A stretch of 64,000 nucleotides of DNA from Candidatus Poribacteria bacterium (GTDB lineage Bacteria; Poribacteria; WGA-4E; JAJDTR01), in the NCBI GenBank assembly GCA_022827055.1, contig JAJDTR010000050.1, positions 26,225 through 90,224 of the forward strand. Reading direction: 5' to 3'. This document shows positions 53,012-61,896 of this stretch, in pieces (positions within the stretch are counted from its first letter, which is position 1; the number at the start of each line of letters is the position of its first letter). Both the position numbers and the translations under genes were made by a program. The notes under the pieces were generated by a model, which did not search any database, was not told the DNA's origin, and saw only the letters and a program-made list of their open reading frames with translations.

Positions 53012-54844
53012 ATGTGCGGCATCATCGGGTACATCGGGAAACGTCAAGCTAAAGACATTTTGATTGGCGGCTTACGCCGTTTGGAGTACCGCGGATACGA
53101 CTCTGCAGGTCTTGCGGTTCTCAATCAAGCCGGACTATCTGTTCAGAAATCCCAAGGAAAACTCGGGAAATTAGTTAATCAACTTCAATCGGATCAGTGC
53201 ATCGGGAACGTCGGCATCGGACACACCCGATGGGCTACGCACGGCATCCCGAGCAAAACTAACGCCCACCCGCATTACGATTCCAAAGAGGATATCGCCG
53301 TCGTACATAACGGAATCATTGAGAATTTTCGCCATATCAAGACATCTCTCGAAGCCGCCGGTCGCCGGTTTACATCCGACACCGACTCGGAGGTGCTTCC
53401 ACATCTGATAGGAAGTTTCTACAAAGGCGATCTCCTTCAAGCGGTTAAAGGTGCGCTGAGGCAAGTTGAAGGAAATTACGCAATCGCCGTTATCTCGACA
53501 CACGAACCGACTCGAATGGTCGCCGCACGAAAAGGCAGTCCACTGGTGATTGGACTCGGCGAGAATGAGCATTTGGTGGCGAGTGATGTCACTGCGATGC
53601 TTGAGCATACCAATCAAGTCGTGTACATCGAAGATGACGAGATTGTTGACATCAATATGGAAGATGTTCGGATCTCGACGCTGGCTGGTGAGGCAATTCA
53701 ACGCAACGCCGCGACAGTAATGTGGGACATATCGCAAGTACAAAAAGAGGGATATCCACATTTCATGATTAAAGAAATCATGGAACAACCGAGTTCCCTG
53801 CGGCAAACCATCAGTGAACGCATCCAATCTGGAAGGGTCGTTTTTCCGGAACTGGAACCACTCCGCGAATGCCTCGGCAATCCCGATGAATTTAACCAGA
53901 TTGTTTTCCTCGGCTGCGGCACGGCATATCATGCTGGCTTCGTCGGAAAATACATGATCGAAAAATTCGCCCGCATTCCCGCTACAGTAGATATGTCAAG
54001 CGAATTTCGATACAGTTCGCCCGTCCTTACGCCACGCACGCTAGTGGTCGCGATTTCACAGTCCGGCGAGACCACCGATACTCTGGCGGCAGTCCGCTAT
54101 GCCAAAGAGCACGGCGCGGCCGCAATCGCCATATCCAACGTCGTCGGCAGTTCCATCACGCGGGAAGTAGATGTCACCATCAATATGTACGCCGGCCCCG
54201 AAATCGCCGTAGCCGCTTCAAAAACGTACACCTCGCAGTTAGCCGTTCTTTCACTTTTCGCGCTTTACGTGGCAAATTTGCGGCAGCCGTTGGACGCCGA
54301 TAGTACCGAAACGCTCCTAAAAGACATCCTCCAGCTCCCGTCACATGTTGAAAAAGTGCTAACCCAAGCCTCCTCTATCGAACACATAGCGAAACGTTAC
54401 TCAACATTCAATCACTTCCTATATCTTGGACGTCATATTAATTACCCGAGTGCGTTAGAAGGTGCGCTCAAACTCAAGGAAATTTCCTACATTCACGCCG
54501 AAGGGTATCCCGCCGGAGAGATGAAACACGGCGCCATTGCGCTGATTGACGACGACATGCCCGTGGTTTGCATTGTCTCGGAGTCAGAGGTTCACGAAAA
54601 AATGCTTTCCAACATCCAAGAAGTTCACGCACGTAAGGGAAGGATTATCGCGATAGCAACGAAGGGCGATTTGGAGATTGAGGCGCTATTTCAAGACACC
54701 ATCTACCTGCCGCAAATTCACGAATTCGCCAGCCCGATTCTCATTGCCGTGGCGTTCCAACTCTTCGCCTATTACGTCGCGGCGCACCGGGGGCTTGACG
54801 TAGACCAACCGCGCAATCTAGCCAAGAGCGTTACCGTGGAATAA
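53012..54844 (+). CDS. glmS: Glutamine-fructose-6-phosphate aminotransferase (isomerizing)
   Basis: A 610-residue GlmS that makes glucosamine-6-phosphate, the first step towards UDP-GlcNAc for peptidoglycan and LPS. The N-terminal amidotransferase has Cys1 in MCGIIGYIGKRQAKDILIGG and GHTRWATHG, then NAHPHYDSKEDIAVVHNGII. The two SIS isomerase domains have FLGCGTAYHAG, VVAISQSGETTDTLAA, AASKTYTSQL and YIHAEGYPAGEMKHG. The C-terminal DQPRNLAKSVTVE closes the active site. GGAGC precedes the ATG. A left-handed beta-helix acyltransferase gene follows 11 bases later. Confidence 0.98.
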   Translation: MCGIIGYIGKRQAKDILIGGLRRLEYRGYDSAGLAVLNQAGLSVQKSQGKLGKLVNQLQSDQCIGNVGIGHTRWATHGIPSKTNAHPHYDSKEDIAVVHNGIIENFRHIKTSLEAAGRRFTSDTDSEVLPHLIGSFYKGDLLQAVKGALRQVEGNYAIAVISTHEPTRMVAARKGSPLVIGLGENEHLVASDVTAMLEHTNQVVYIEDDEIVDINMEDVRISTLAGEAIQRNAATVMWDISQVQKEGYPHFMIKEIMEQPSSLRQTISERIQSGRVVFPELEPLRECLGNPDEFNQIVFLGCGTAYHAGFVGKYMIEKFARIPATVDMSSEFRYSSPVLTPRTLVVAISQSGETTDTLAAVRYAKEHGAAAIAISNVVGSSITREVDVTINMYAGPEIAVAASKTYTSQLAVLSLFALYVANLRQPLDADSTETLLKDILQLPSHVEKVLTQASSIEHIAKRYSTFNHFLYLGRHINYPSALEGALKLKEISYIHAEGYPAGEMKHGAIALIDDDMPVVCIVSESEVHEKMLSNIQEVHARKGRIIAIATKGDLEIEALFQDTIYLPQIHEFASPILIAVAFQLFAYYVAAHRGLDVDQPRNLAKSVTVE

Positions 54845-54855
54845 AGGGAGAAAGA

Positions 54856-55533
54856 ATGGCAGCCCGTTCCCAAGGAATAGTTTTTCCCGAGACCCTGTTT
54901 GAGCTGACACGGTTTGAGCATCGCGAACTGTTTGATGGCGGCATTTATGTGTGGGAGGCGCTGCCCCGGTTAGAAGAATATGTTGCAGCCATTGTAGCCT
55001 CGTCATCATCGTCAACATCTTCTCGCGTCATGGAGGGTGCGACTGTCGGAGGAGATGTAATTCTCGGAGAAAACGTGGTCGTCGAACCGCATGCCTACGT
55101 CAAAGGTCCCGCGATCATCGGTGATGGAACCGAGATTCGCAATGGGGCTTATGTGCGTGACCATGCCGTAATCGGCAGGAACTGTATCGTCGGCCATTCC
55201 ACCGAGGTGAAACACTCCATATTGATGGACGGTGTTAGCGTGAGCCATTGGAATTACATCGGCGATTCAATACTCGGCTTTGACGTGAACTTGGGAGCAG
55301 GCACAAAACTTTCGAACAAGAAGATCGTAAAAACCGACATCATTATTCGCGATCTTAACGGAAATCCATACCCGACAGGGCAGCAGAAACTCGGCGCAAT
55401 CATTGGCGACGGTACGCAAGTCGGATGCAACACGGTCCTGAATCCCGGTGCGCTTCTCGGTAAACGCTGCTTGGTTTATCCTCTCGTTTCCGTACGGGGA
55501 ACCCACCCCAACAATCGGCTCATCAAATCATAA
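54856..55533 (+). CDS. Left-handed beta-helix acyltransferase-like protein (GlmU C-domain-like)
   Basis: A 225-residue protein. After a ~55-residue N-terminus, hexapeptide repeats begin (VMEGATVGGDVILGENVVVE, GPAIIGDGTEIRNGAYVRDH, AVIGRNCIVGHSTEVKHSIL) and end with GAIIGDGTQVGCNTVLNPGA. The HWNYIGDSILGFDVNLGAG segment resembles the acetyltransferase active-site region of GlmU. It lacks the uridylyltransferase domain. Being 11 bases after glmS, it may acetylate glucosamine-1-phosphate in the same pathway, but it could be a sugar O- or N-acyltransferase of another route. No ribosome site stronger than GGGAGAAAG is visible. Confidence 0.85.
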   Translation: MAARSQGIVFPETLFELTRFEHRELFDGGIYVWEALPRLEEYVAAIVASSSSSTSSRVMEGATVGGDVILGENVVVEPHAYVKGPAIIGDGTEIRNGAYVRDHAVIGRNCIVGHSTEVKHSILMDGVSVSHWNYIGDSILGFDVNLGAGTKLSNKKIVKTDIIIRDLNGNPYPTGQQKLGAIIGDGTQVGCNTVLNPGALLGKRCLVYPLVSVRGTHPNNRLIKS

Positions 55534-55557
55534 AGCAGTGATTAGTGGTCAGTTTTG

Positions 55558-55577
55558 TAGGGTGGGCACTGCCCACC
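55558..55577. repeat. REP-like palindrome GTAGGGTGGGCACTGCCCAC
   Basis: The reverse-orientation partner of the GGTGGGCAGTGCCCACCCTAC family found in the rpsP tail array; GTAGG head at its left end. Confidence 0.75.
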
Positions 55578-55667
55578 ATCATATGGATTAACTTAAGGGA
55601 GTTCGTCTAGTATCGCCGGATATTCCCTCGTGAAATTACTAACTTTAGTCCCTATCGGGCGGGAAAG

Positions 55668-55715
55668 GGATCTCTATCGCGCTCATTATCCATTCGCTTG
55701 ATCTCCGCTGGAGCG
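55668..55715. repeat. 48-base interspersed repeat, copy B
   Basis: Every base matches the copy at 19576-19623, 36 kb away, including the CTCCGCTGGAG hairpin at its right end. Confidence 0.8.
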
Positions 55716-56377
55716 CGGAAATTTGGACATATCGTATTCTATTGACATTTCGATCCTCTGGCGAGGAAAGGGGCTCCGACCAGAAAGTGTTGCTTGCTGA
55801 ATGAATTATTCCGTCAGGGATAATGGGGTGCTCTCAAATATTACACCACATGGAGGATCTCTATCAAGTAACACTCGACATTGCGCTCCGCTGGGGCGCA
55901 GACGCGGGGAGGAATCGTGTTCTATTGACATCTCACTCCTCCGGAGTGAAACCATTCTACGAAGTAACGTTTTTTCAGAGCCTATCACAGAGCGAAGAAC
56001 GAGTGTTACTTGCTGAGAGAATTATACCGACAGGGATAATGGGGTGCTCTCAAGTAACACTCCACATTGCACTCCTCTGGAGTGCGGGACTCTGGACATG
56101 TAGCATTCTATTGACATTTCGATCCTCTGGATCGAGGAAAGAGACTCTGACTAGAAAGTGTTGCTTGCTGAATGAATTATTCCGACAGGGATAATGGGAC
56201 GCTATCAAGGGACACCTTCACAAAGCTAACCAAGGAACGAAAACGAGTGTTACTTGCTGAATGAATTATTACGCCAAGGGTATTGTGTGCTATAGACAGA
56301 TCGTCGGGGCAAGGAGATCTCTATGTGATCTCTATCGCACTCACTGTTCGTTCGTTTGATCTATCCGCTCAGTTGAT

Positions 56378-57991
56378 CTACTTCAGAATTGACATCCGGC
56401 GCGTGGATTGAAACACCCCAGCCTGGAGCGTGTAGAAATAGATTCCGCTCGAAACCATCTCGCCAGATTCATCCCTCCCATCCCAATAGGTTGCCGATTC
56501 TCGGGTCAGATAATTTCCTGCTGCCTGAGTACCCAGATTCAACTCCCGCATTAACTGCCCATGAACATTATAGATGCGGAAGGTCACCGGTGCGTCTGCC
56601 GCCAACTGATACGGCAACCACGTCTCCGGGTTGAACGGGTTGGGGAAGTTCTGGTACAGCGTGGTACGCTTCACGTCCCCCAGCGTTGTCACGGTCAAAC
56701 CAAACGGTTGCACGGCGAATGGGGGCGTTCCGAAATCCTCTATACTGCTATAAACGTAGGCTGCCGTGCCGGTACTCCTTGCGGCGACATTGTGCGGTGC
56801 CGCCCCGGCGGAAACAACCACGGTGTTTTCGCTCATGGCGACCCAGGTGCCGAATCGGGTGTTCAGACCGGCATCTTCGGGCACGACCTTTTCTCGCTCT
56901 TCCCAGACGCCGTCAACATTTACGAAGGAATACGCCGCGCCCGAGGCGAGAGCGTTTTCTTCGTGTACATTTGCTCCGATAATGGCAATTTTTCCGGTGG
57001 TTGCGACACTCGTGCCGAAATGATCGTTCTTCCGTGTGCTCTTGGCTTCAAGTCTCGCCTCCTGTTTCCACCTGCCTCCGTCGCGCGAGAAAACGTAGAC
57101 TGCGCCCGCATCTTTTCCCGCCTGAGTATCGCGCAACGGCGCCCCCACCAGGAGAGTCTTCCCGCTCATGGCGAGGGAGTTACCGAACCGGTCGCTGGCT
57201 GCGGCGTCGTCCGCGGTGAGTTTGGCTTGTTGCACCCAGTTCTCGCCATCACGCTCGAACACGTAGACGGCACCGGCGAATCTAATTCCGCCGTGCGTGT
57301 GGCCGGGCGCCCCCACAATAACGGTGTCCTCTACAATTAGGACGGCCTCTCCGAAGGCGGAAGATTTACCCACATTTTGGGGAACGAGTTTCGAATGCTG
57401 GGTCCAACCGTTTCCATCGCGCACAAAGACATAAGCTGATCCGGAGTTGCTGCCGTCGTCGTCATCCTTCGGCGCCCCAACGACGGCGGTGGCTCCGTAA
57501 ACGGAGGCAGCATAACCGAAGAAATCGCCCGCCGTTCCGTCACCGGCGATAAGTTTCACATGTTGCTTCCAGTTCTTTCCGCTGCGGGCGTAGATATAAG
57601 CGGAGCCGGATTTCGCACCGGCAGCATCGTCCTGCGGAGCTCCGACGAGGGCATGATCCGCGCTGCCGCGCTGACCGACGCGGCTGATGGAGACCGACCA
57701 GGCGAAGTCGCCAGCGCCGGGATTTGCCGGATCGCGGTCGCCGGGGTGAAGTTCCGCCGTGCGGTTCCACTTCTTGCCATCCCAGGTGAAGATTATGGCG
57801 ATGCTGTCCTTTTTGTTGTGCGCCAATATAAACCCGCCGAGGATGAGAGAGTCCCCTATGATGTCGACGGACACGTGACTGTTTGTCGCCCCTTTATCTA
57901 CGCCGATCAGTTTGACTCCCTCTCCCGCAAAGGCGGTAGCCGTAATCGACCCAAGGACAAGGCAGACAAGGATTCGCTTTAGTAGCTTCAT
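56378..57991 (-). CDS. Secreted FG-GAP repeat protein with Por/FlgD-like C-terminal domain
   Basis: A 537-residue protein with a signal peptide (LLKRILVCLVLGSITATAFA). The body is a set of ~50-residue FG-GAP-type repeats (for example DFFGYAASVYGATAVVGAPK, DRFGNSLAMSGKTLLVGAPL, TRFGTWVAMSENTVVVSAGA), predicting a beta-propeller, probably calcium-binding (DDDDGS). The C-terminus has NFPNPFNPETWLPYQLA followed by an FlgD/T9SS-type Ig-like domain, a tail widespread in Poribacteria secreted proteins. It is likely exported to the cell surface or medium. GGAG lies ten bases before the ATG at 57991, and the in-frame extension to 58054 is not used. Confidence 0.88.
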   Translation of the reverse strand: MKLLKRILVCLVLGSITATAFAGEGVKLIGVDKGATNSHVSVDIIGDSLILGGFILAHNKKDSIAIIFTWDGKKWNRTAELHPGDRDPANPGAGDFAWSVSISRVGQRGSADHALVGAPQDDAAGAKSGSAYIYARSGKNWKQHVKLIAGDGTAGDFFGYAASVYGATAVVGAPKDDDDGSNSGSAYVFVRDGNGWTQHSKLVPQNVGKSSAFGEAVLIVEDTVIVGAPGHTHGGIRFAGAVYVFERDGENWVQQAKLTADDAAASDRFGNSLAMSGKTLLVGAPLRDTQAGKDAGAVYVFSRDGGRWKQEARLEAKSTRKNDHFGTSVATTGKIAIIGANVHEENALASGAAYSFVNVDGVWEEREKVVPEDAGLNTRFGTWVAMSENTVVVSAGAAPHNVAARSTGTAAYVYSSIEDFGTPPFAVQPFGLTVTTLGDVKRTTLYQNFPNPFNPETWLPYQLAADAPVTFRIYNVHGQLMRELNLGTQAAGNYLTRESATYWDGRDESGEMVSSGIYFYTLQAGVFQSTRRMSILK

Positions 57992-58163
57992 TATCACATT
58001 TCTCCGTTCGGTGTATTCAAACTTTCGCAAGAGATTCAACCATCGAACGCTCAATGCCCTTTCTTTCTATAGTCAATTCCATTCATAAATACACATATTG
58101 TGATTGTGTGTTAATGAACAATAACGATTTTTTTCTCATCACCCTCGAAATCGGATGCGCCTC

Positions 58164-58214
58164 GTAGCGCAAACTGTCAGTTTGCACATGCCACAATCTA
58201 ACAGATTGTGGTAC
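58164..58214. repeat. Two adjacent REP-like palindromes
   Basis: GTAGCGCAAACTGTCAGTTTGC (58164-58185) and CCACAATCTAACAGATTGTG (58191-58210) followed by GTAC. Both carry clear stems; the first has a GTAG head. Confidence 0.65.
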
Positions 58215-58292
58215 AGAAGAATGTCATTATTCACAAGCATGAGTGTATTTTAGTTGCTGTGACTATAAGATGCACAAATCGTAACATACACC

Positions 58293-59318
58293 TCACATAA
58301 TCGCGGCGAAATCTTGTCGTACCAACTCCTGTGAATCGAATTTGGCGCGCGCGGTGGCGATGAGTTGTTCCGCTAGCTCATCCTGATCGACGCTGGTGAG
58401 TTGGCGCGCTTTACTCACCCAGTCCGATCGAATTTCATTGACGCCTCGATAAGCCCCTGCGATTGCTCCGCCCATAGTAGAGATCGTATCCGCATCGCGC
58501 CCAAAGTTGGCGCCGTAGGTTACGGTCTTTTCGACGTCTCCTTCGGCGAGGCGGAAGAGCGCCAGTGTCATCGGAATCGTCTCCCGGGAGTCGCAGGCGA
58601 GCCGACGGAAGAAATGCTCCTCGTTGGCGTACACAGTCTGTCGGAACTTCCTGTAATCCACCGTCTCATCCGCTGTCTCCAATGCCATCGTGATGAGGTC
58701 CAACATCTCCGCGCCGCTTACCGGCACTACCGCGTCGAGCGCCGCATTGAGGATGGAGTCAACGCTGGCCTTCGGATGGAACGCCGCCGCGACCGATGCG
58801 GCAATTGCCGCCGCGCCGTCTTGGCAAAATGAGACGTCGTGGATATGAATGAGGCTTGCCAAGTTGTAGGCTTGATCCGCCGCTTGCCGCGGGTTGCAGG
58901 CATTGACTATACCGACCGGCGCGATACACATCGCGGAACTTGAACTGGGCATGTTACCCAGCGCCGCCATTCGAGGGATGCTGTGGCGGCGCAATTTAAC
59001 CGCCGTGTGGAGCACCGACTGGAAGAATTTGTTCACCTTGTCGCCGAAGATGTCGTCCCATTTGTCCAGCCAGACCTGAGCCCAATCATCATAGGTGGCG
59101 TATCCCTGCGTGCGGATAAGCGCCTCCGCCAACAGGTATTTCATTACGGTGTCGTCGGTGCCATCGCAATCAAAATCCGCTACCCAGCCGAACCGATCTT
59201 CAATATCGGGATAGCGCATGTTCTCGGTAGGCGTGCCGATGGCGTCCCCGATTAATCCGCCTATTAGCGATCCGAGCGCCTTTTCGAAATACAGGGTGGT
59301 ATGTAATGTCTCTGCCAT
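58293..59318 (-). CDS. ADP-ribosylglycohydrolase family protein
   Basis: A 341-residue protein with the ARH fold. Motifs: SLIGGLIGDAIGTPTENMRY, the metal-binding DGTDDTVMKYLLAEALI, and the C-terminal GANFGRDADTISTMGGAIAG. These provide the Asp/Thr set that binds two Mg ions and cleaves ADP-ribose from proteins or small molecules, as in DraG-type enzymes. The substrate is unknown. It follows the S74-domain gene on the same strand after 19 bases and is probably in its operon, an unusual pairing. Confidence 0.93.
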   Translation of the reverse strand: MAETLHTTLYFEKALGSLIGGLIGDAIGTPTENMRYPDIEDRFGWVADFDCDGTDDTVMKYLLAEALIRTQGYATYDDWAQVWLDKWDDIFGDKVNKFFQSVLHTAVKLRRHSIPRMAALGNMPSSSSAMCIAPVGIVNACNPRQAADQAYNLASLIHIHDVSFCQDGAAAIAASVAAAFHPKASVDSILNAALDAVVPVSGAEMLDLITMALETADETVDYRKFRQTVYANEEHFFRRLACDSRETIPMTLALFRLAEGDVEKTVTYGANFGRDADTISTMGGAIAGAYRGVNEIRSDWVSKARQLTSVDQDELAEQLIATARAKFDSQELVRQDFAAIM

Positions 59319-59337
59319 CTCGCTTGATCTCCCCCCG

Positions 59338-60516
59338 TCAATTCGATTCGCGGGGAAGAAATCTGAAGAACGGACCCGCGGGCATTTGTTCGACTTCTGG
59401 CAACGGCTCTATAATTCTCTGTTGATCCATCAACGCCGCCTCAACCTTAGCCATCCTGGCGCTGAGTTCGGTCAGCGCGGCTTGCTGCTTGCGGATAACC
59501 TCTTGCTGCTCCTTGATGGACTCGACCAACAGGGGAACCAGACGCGCATAGTCCACCGATTTGGCGTCACTCCCGTTTTCCTCGTAGGCCACGACCTCGG
59601 GCACCACTTCGCCCACCTCCTCGGCAATCAGCCCGATGTCGTGCTTTCCATCTTCCCGCCAGTCGAACGACACGCCGCGCAGTCGCTCCACCTTGTCCAA
59701 CGCACCCTCAATAGGCGTGATGTTTGTCTTCCATCGCTTCGAGCTGTAGGTCGTCCATCCATCAGCGATGGGATCTGACTGAGAAGAGCGCCTAACGGTT
59801 AGGATGTTCTCCGGCGGGCGGACGCCGATACCGATGTTACCATTGGGGAATATGACGTGCGGGTGTGCGTTGTTGGGGACGATGCGCATGGCGTAGACAA
59901 GCTCGTTGATCTCCCCGTTGAGCGACATCAGGGACAGCGTGCGGGGTTTCTGGGGTCGGCTCGGCTGCGCCCAGTTTGCGCCGATGTTCAGATCCCGCAC
60001 CCCTTGGCCGTAAAAATCGTAATTCCACTGGATGATATGGTTCGCCAACGGCACGGTGGTCTGGGTTCGCTGAAACGACATGAACTCATCCTGAATATCG
60101 AACTCGTGCCCCGGCTTACCGTTCCCGTTCTCCCACACCTCAAAGAATAGGGCGTTGTGGTCGGCGATAATCCGCCAGTAGCCGTAGTCGGCTCGGTAGC
60201 TCTGCTGATCGCTTTCCTTCAACCACAGCGCCGGTCCGCCACTCTCCACCTGAAGCACGTTGCCGTAGATGTGCACCTTATTTTCAGGCTCCGTCGTCCC
60301 GATGCCGATATTGTCGTTCACTTCGACAATCCCTGTGGCGCTGATGGTGCCGGGTGTCGTAATTTTCGGTAAGTGATTGACCGAGGCCTTGCCCACAACC
60401 TCGACGTTCTGCTGATGAGTTTCCGCAGCACGATTCAGAAATGGAATGCCCGATAATATGGCGAGCGCCATTAGCATCCCAAGTCTGTTTTTGCCGGTTT
60501 TATTTACTGTCTGCAT
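59338..60516 (-). CDS. Secreted protein with C-terminal Peptidase_S74 (endosialidase-type chaperone) domain
   Basis: A 392-residue protein. A signal peptide (RLGMLMALAILSGIPFLNRA) precedes a region with NIGIGTTEPENKVHIYGNVL, the GIGT.P...L motif found in bacterial and phage tail-fibre-like proteins with S74 domains. The C-terminal domain starts SSKRWKTNITPIEGALDKVE, then GVSFDWREDGKHDIGLIAEE, then SVDYARLVPLLVESIKEQQE and a coiled coil. S74 domains self-cleave to allow trimer folding, classically with a Ser-Lys pair (SSKRWK here). No phage genes surround it, so a secreted surface trimer is most likely. It may form an operon with the ARH gene. Confidence 0.85.
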   Translation of the reverse strand: MQTVNKTGKNRLGMLMALAILSGIPFLNRAAETHQQNVEVVGKASVNHLPKITTPGTISATGIVEVNDNIGIGTTEPENKVHIYGNVLQVESGGPALWLKESDQQSYRADYGYWRIIADHNALFFEVWENGNGKPGHEFDIQDEFMSFQRTQTTVPLANHIIQWNYDFYGQGVRDLNIGANWAQPSRPQKPRTLSLMSLNGEINELVYAMRIVPNNAHPHVIFPNGNIGIGVRPPENILTVRRSSQSDPIADGWTTYSSKRWKTNITPIEGALDKVERLRGVSFDWREDGKHDIGLIAEEVGEVVPEVVAYEENGSDAKSVDYARLVPLLVESIKEQQEVIRKQQAALTELSARMAKVEAALMDQQRIIEPLPEVEQMPAGPFFRFLPRESN

Positions 60517-60643
60517 TGTCTATCCTTTAGCGTATTTCATGGGATTTCGATAGCCATTGGCGGGGTTGAAGGTAGCAAAACCCGTGTCCGGTTTAGAATT
60601 TCCCGGAAACGGTCAACCTTAAATTATTTTGATAATCTACAAG

Positions 60644-61507
60644 TCAATCAAACGGAAATTTTTCAGCCGGCGCGCTGAGTTCCCGCGTGAAATTTTCCAA
60701 TTGGAAACACCTGCTGCCGGTCAGCACCGGATGATATTCTTCGGGGATTGTTTTCAAGAATTCCTCGTTCGGTTCGTACCCTTGATGGGGCTGGAACATT
60801 GACGGCCAATACCCGCCAAGAATAAAGACACGCTCTTTGCCCGACGTGCATATTCCGCCCGAATGCAGGAGGGATTCGAAAAACAGGAGTGTCGATCCTG
60901 CAGGCGCAACCACGTGGTGAATTAGCCTATCGGGATCTTGCAGCGCCACTTCGATGATCTCATGCCGCTCGATGCCGCCCAGCTTGTGGCTCCCCACGAT
61001 GACAGCCGTACCGCCGTCCTTCTCCCCCAAGTCAGTTAAATTGGAGAGCGTTTTGATAAACGGGCAGTGGTACAGACCGTGCGTCGTGCGGCCAAATTCG
61101 GCGTGCCACCCGCCGTGAAATCCGTAGCCCTGCCGCTCCATCTTTTCTGGCGGATACCGAATAATATGGGCGTCGGATTGCAGTAGCCGCACATGCGTGC
61201 CAACGATTTCTTGGGCAAGCCCAACCAAGTAGGGATCGGTCAAGTATTCGAAGAAACATTCGGCAATGTGCGGGAGATTGTCGATGCGGAAATAGTTCGG
61301 ATCGATTTTGCTGTGTGCATTCGCGACAAGTCCGTATGGGTAATCGCCGGTTTTACGGAAGTACGTTTCAATCTCATAGATTTTGTCGAGCAGTGTAGCG
61401 ACGCGCTCTTCCGACAGCGTCTTTTCGATGATTACGTAACCGTAAACCTCAAGATGCAGACGTTGGGCGGGGGTTAAAGCGGGAAACGGTTTCCGGAAGT
61501 CTTGCAT
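60644..61507 (-). CDS. Phytanoyl-CoA dioxygenase (PhyH) family protein with a variant iron site
   Basis: A 287-residue protein of the PhyH family (LHLEVYGYVIIEKTLSEERV start, VRLLQSDAHIIRYPP, LTDLGEKDGGTAVIVGSH, VVAPAGSTLLFFESLLHSGG). The distal histidine (LLHSGG) and following Arg (GKERVFILGGYW) are present. The proximal metal motif appears as WHAEFG, with Glu where HxD usually has Asp, like the HxE seen in a few family members. It may still bind iron or may be altered. Substrate unknown. AGAGGA precedes the ATG. Confidence 0.85.
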   Translation of the reverse strand: MQDFRKPFPALTPAQRLHLEVYGYVIIEKTLSEERVATLLDKIYEIETYFRKTGDYPYGLVANAHSKIDPNYFRIDNLPHIAECFFEYLTDPYLVGLAQEIVGTHVRLLQSDAHIIRYPPEKMERQGYGFHGGWHAEFGRTTHGLYHCPFIKTLSNLTDLGEKDGGTAVIVGSHKLGGIERHEIIEVALQDPDRLIHHVVAPAGSTLLFFESLLHSGGICTSGKERVFILGGYWPSMFQPHQGYEPNEEFLKTIPEEYHPVLTGSRCFQLENFTRELSAPAEKFPFD

Positions 61508-61896
61508 AGTCGGTCCTCTGGGTGCGTACTGTGGATTGGTTCTTGGAATCTGCTGTCTCGCAAGATTATAGCAGAAAACCGCTTCGAGATGAAATGAACA
61601 ATCTCCAGCGGATGGCAGCCATTTTACTCCGAACCCACGTCTGAATCAACAATGATTGTTGGATTAGAAATTCAAAACATGGTATTCTGAAAGCAGTGTT
61701 CAGTGGGAACCCTGATGTGAATGGGGATCGGAGCTCTATCGCGCTCGCTATCCACTCGCTTGATGGGTGGCGAATCAGTTCTGAATCACAGATTACACGA
61801 ATTAACGGATTTCACGGATTAGGAGTTGGTACAAGGAGGAGGCTTCCGTTTGAAACTGCGTCCCAAGGAATCGCAAGAGAATAAAGGGAGGAATTG
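61508..61896. other. Divergent intergenic region with repeats
   Basis: About 390 bases. The interspersed repeat GATCGGAGCTCTATCGCGCT...CACTCGCTTGATGGG lies at 61725-61767. It is followed by a second type, CACAGATTACACGAATTAACGGATTTCACGGATT (61793-61820, in two pieces), which resembles a common metagenome-wide intergenic repeat. No gene. Confidence 0.5.

Larger units (their letters stand above)
55534..56377. repeat. Repeat-rich intergenic block with tandem-like units and hairpins
   Basis: About 840 bases. First is a REP palindrome (55558-55577, GTAGG head), then a 48-base interspersed repeat (55668-55715) identical to 19576-19623. A degenerate unit AGTGTTGCTTGCTGAATGAA then occurs at 55786, 56002, 56157 and 56246, often followed by CAGGGATAATGGG. 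Hairpins with a conserved centre but different stems lie between (CACTCCTCCGGAGTG, GCACTCCTCTGGAGTGC, GATCCTCTGGATC). Near 56327-56362 is another interspersed repeat. No gene. Confidence 0.7.

Noticed and set aside
59338..60516. Prophage tail-fibre gene
   Set aside because: The S74 protein has a signal peptide and no phage structural, integrase or lysis genes nearby.
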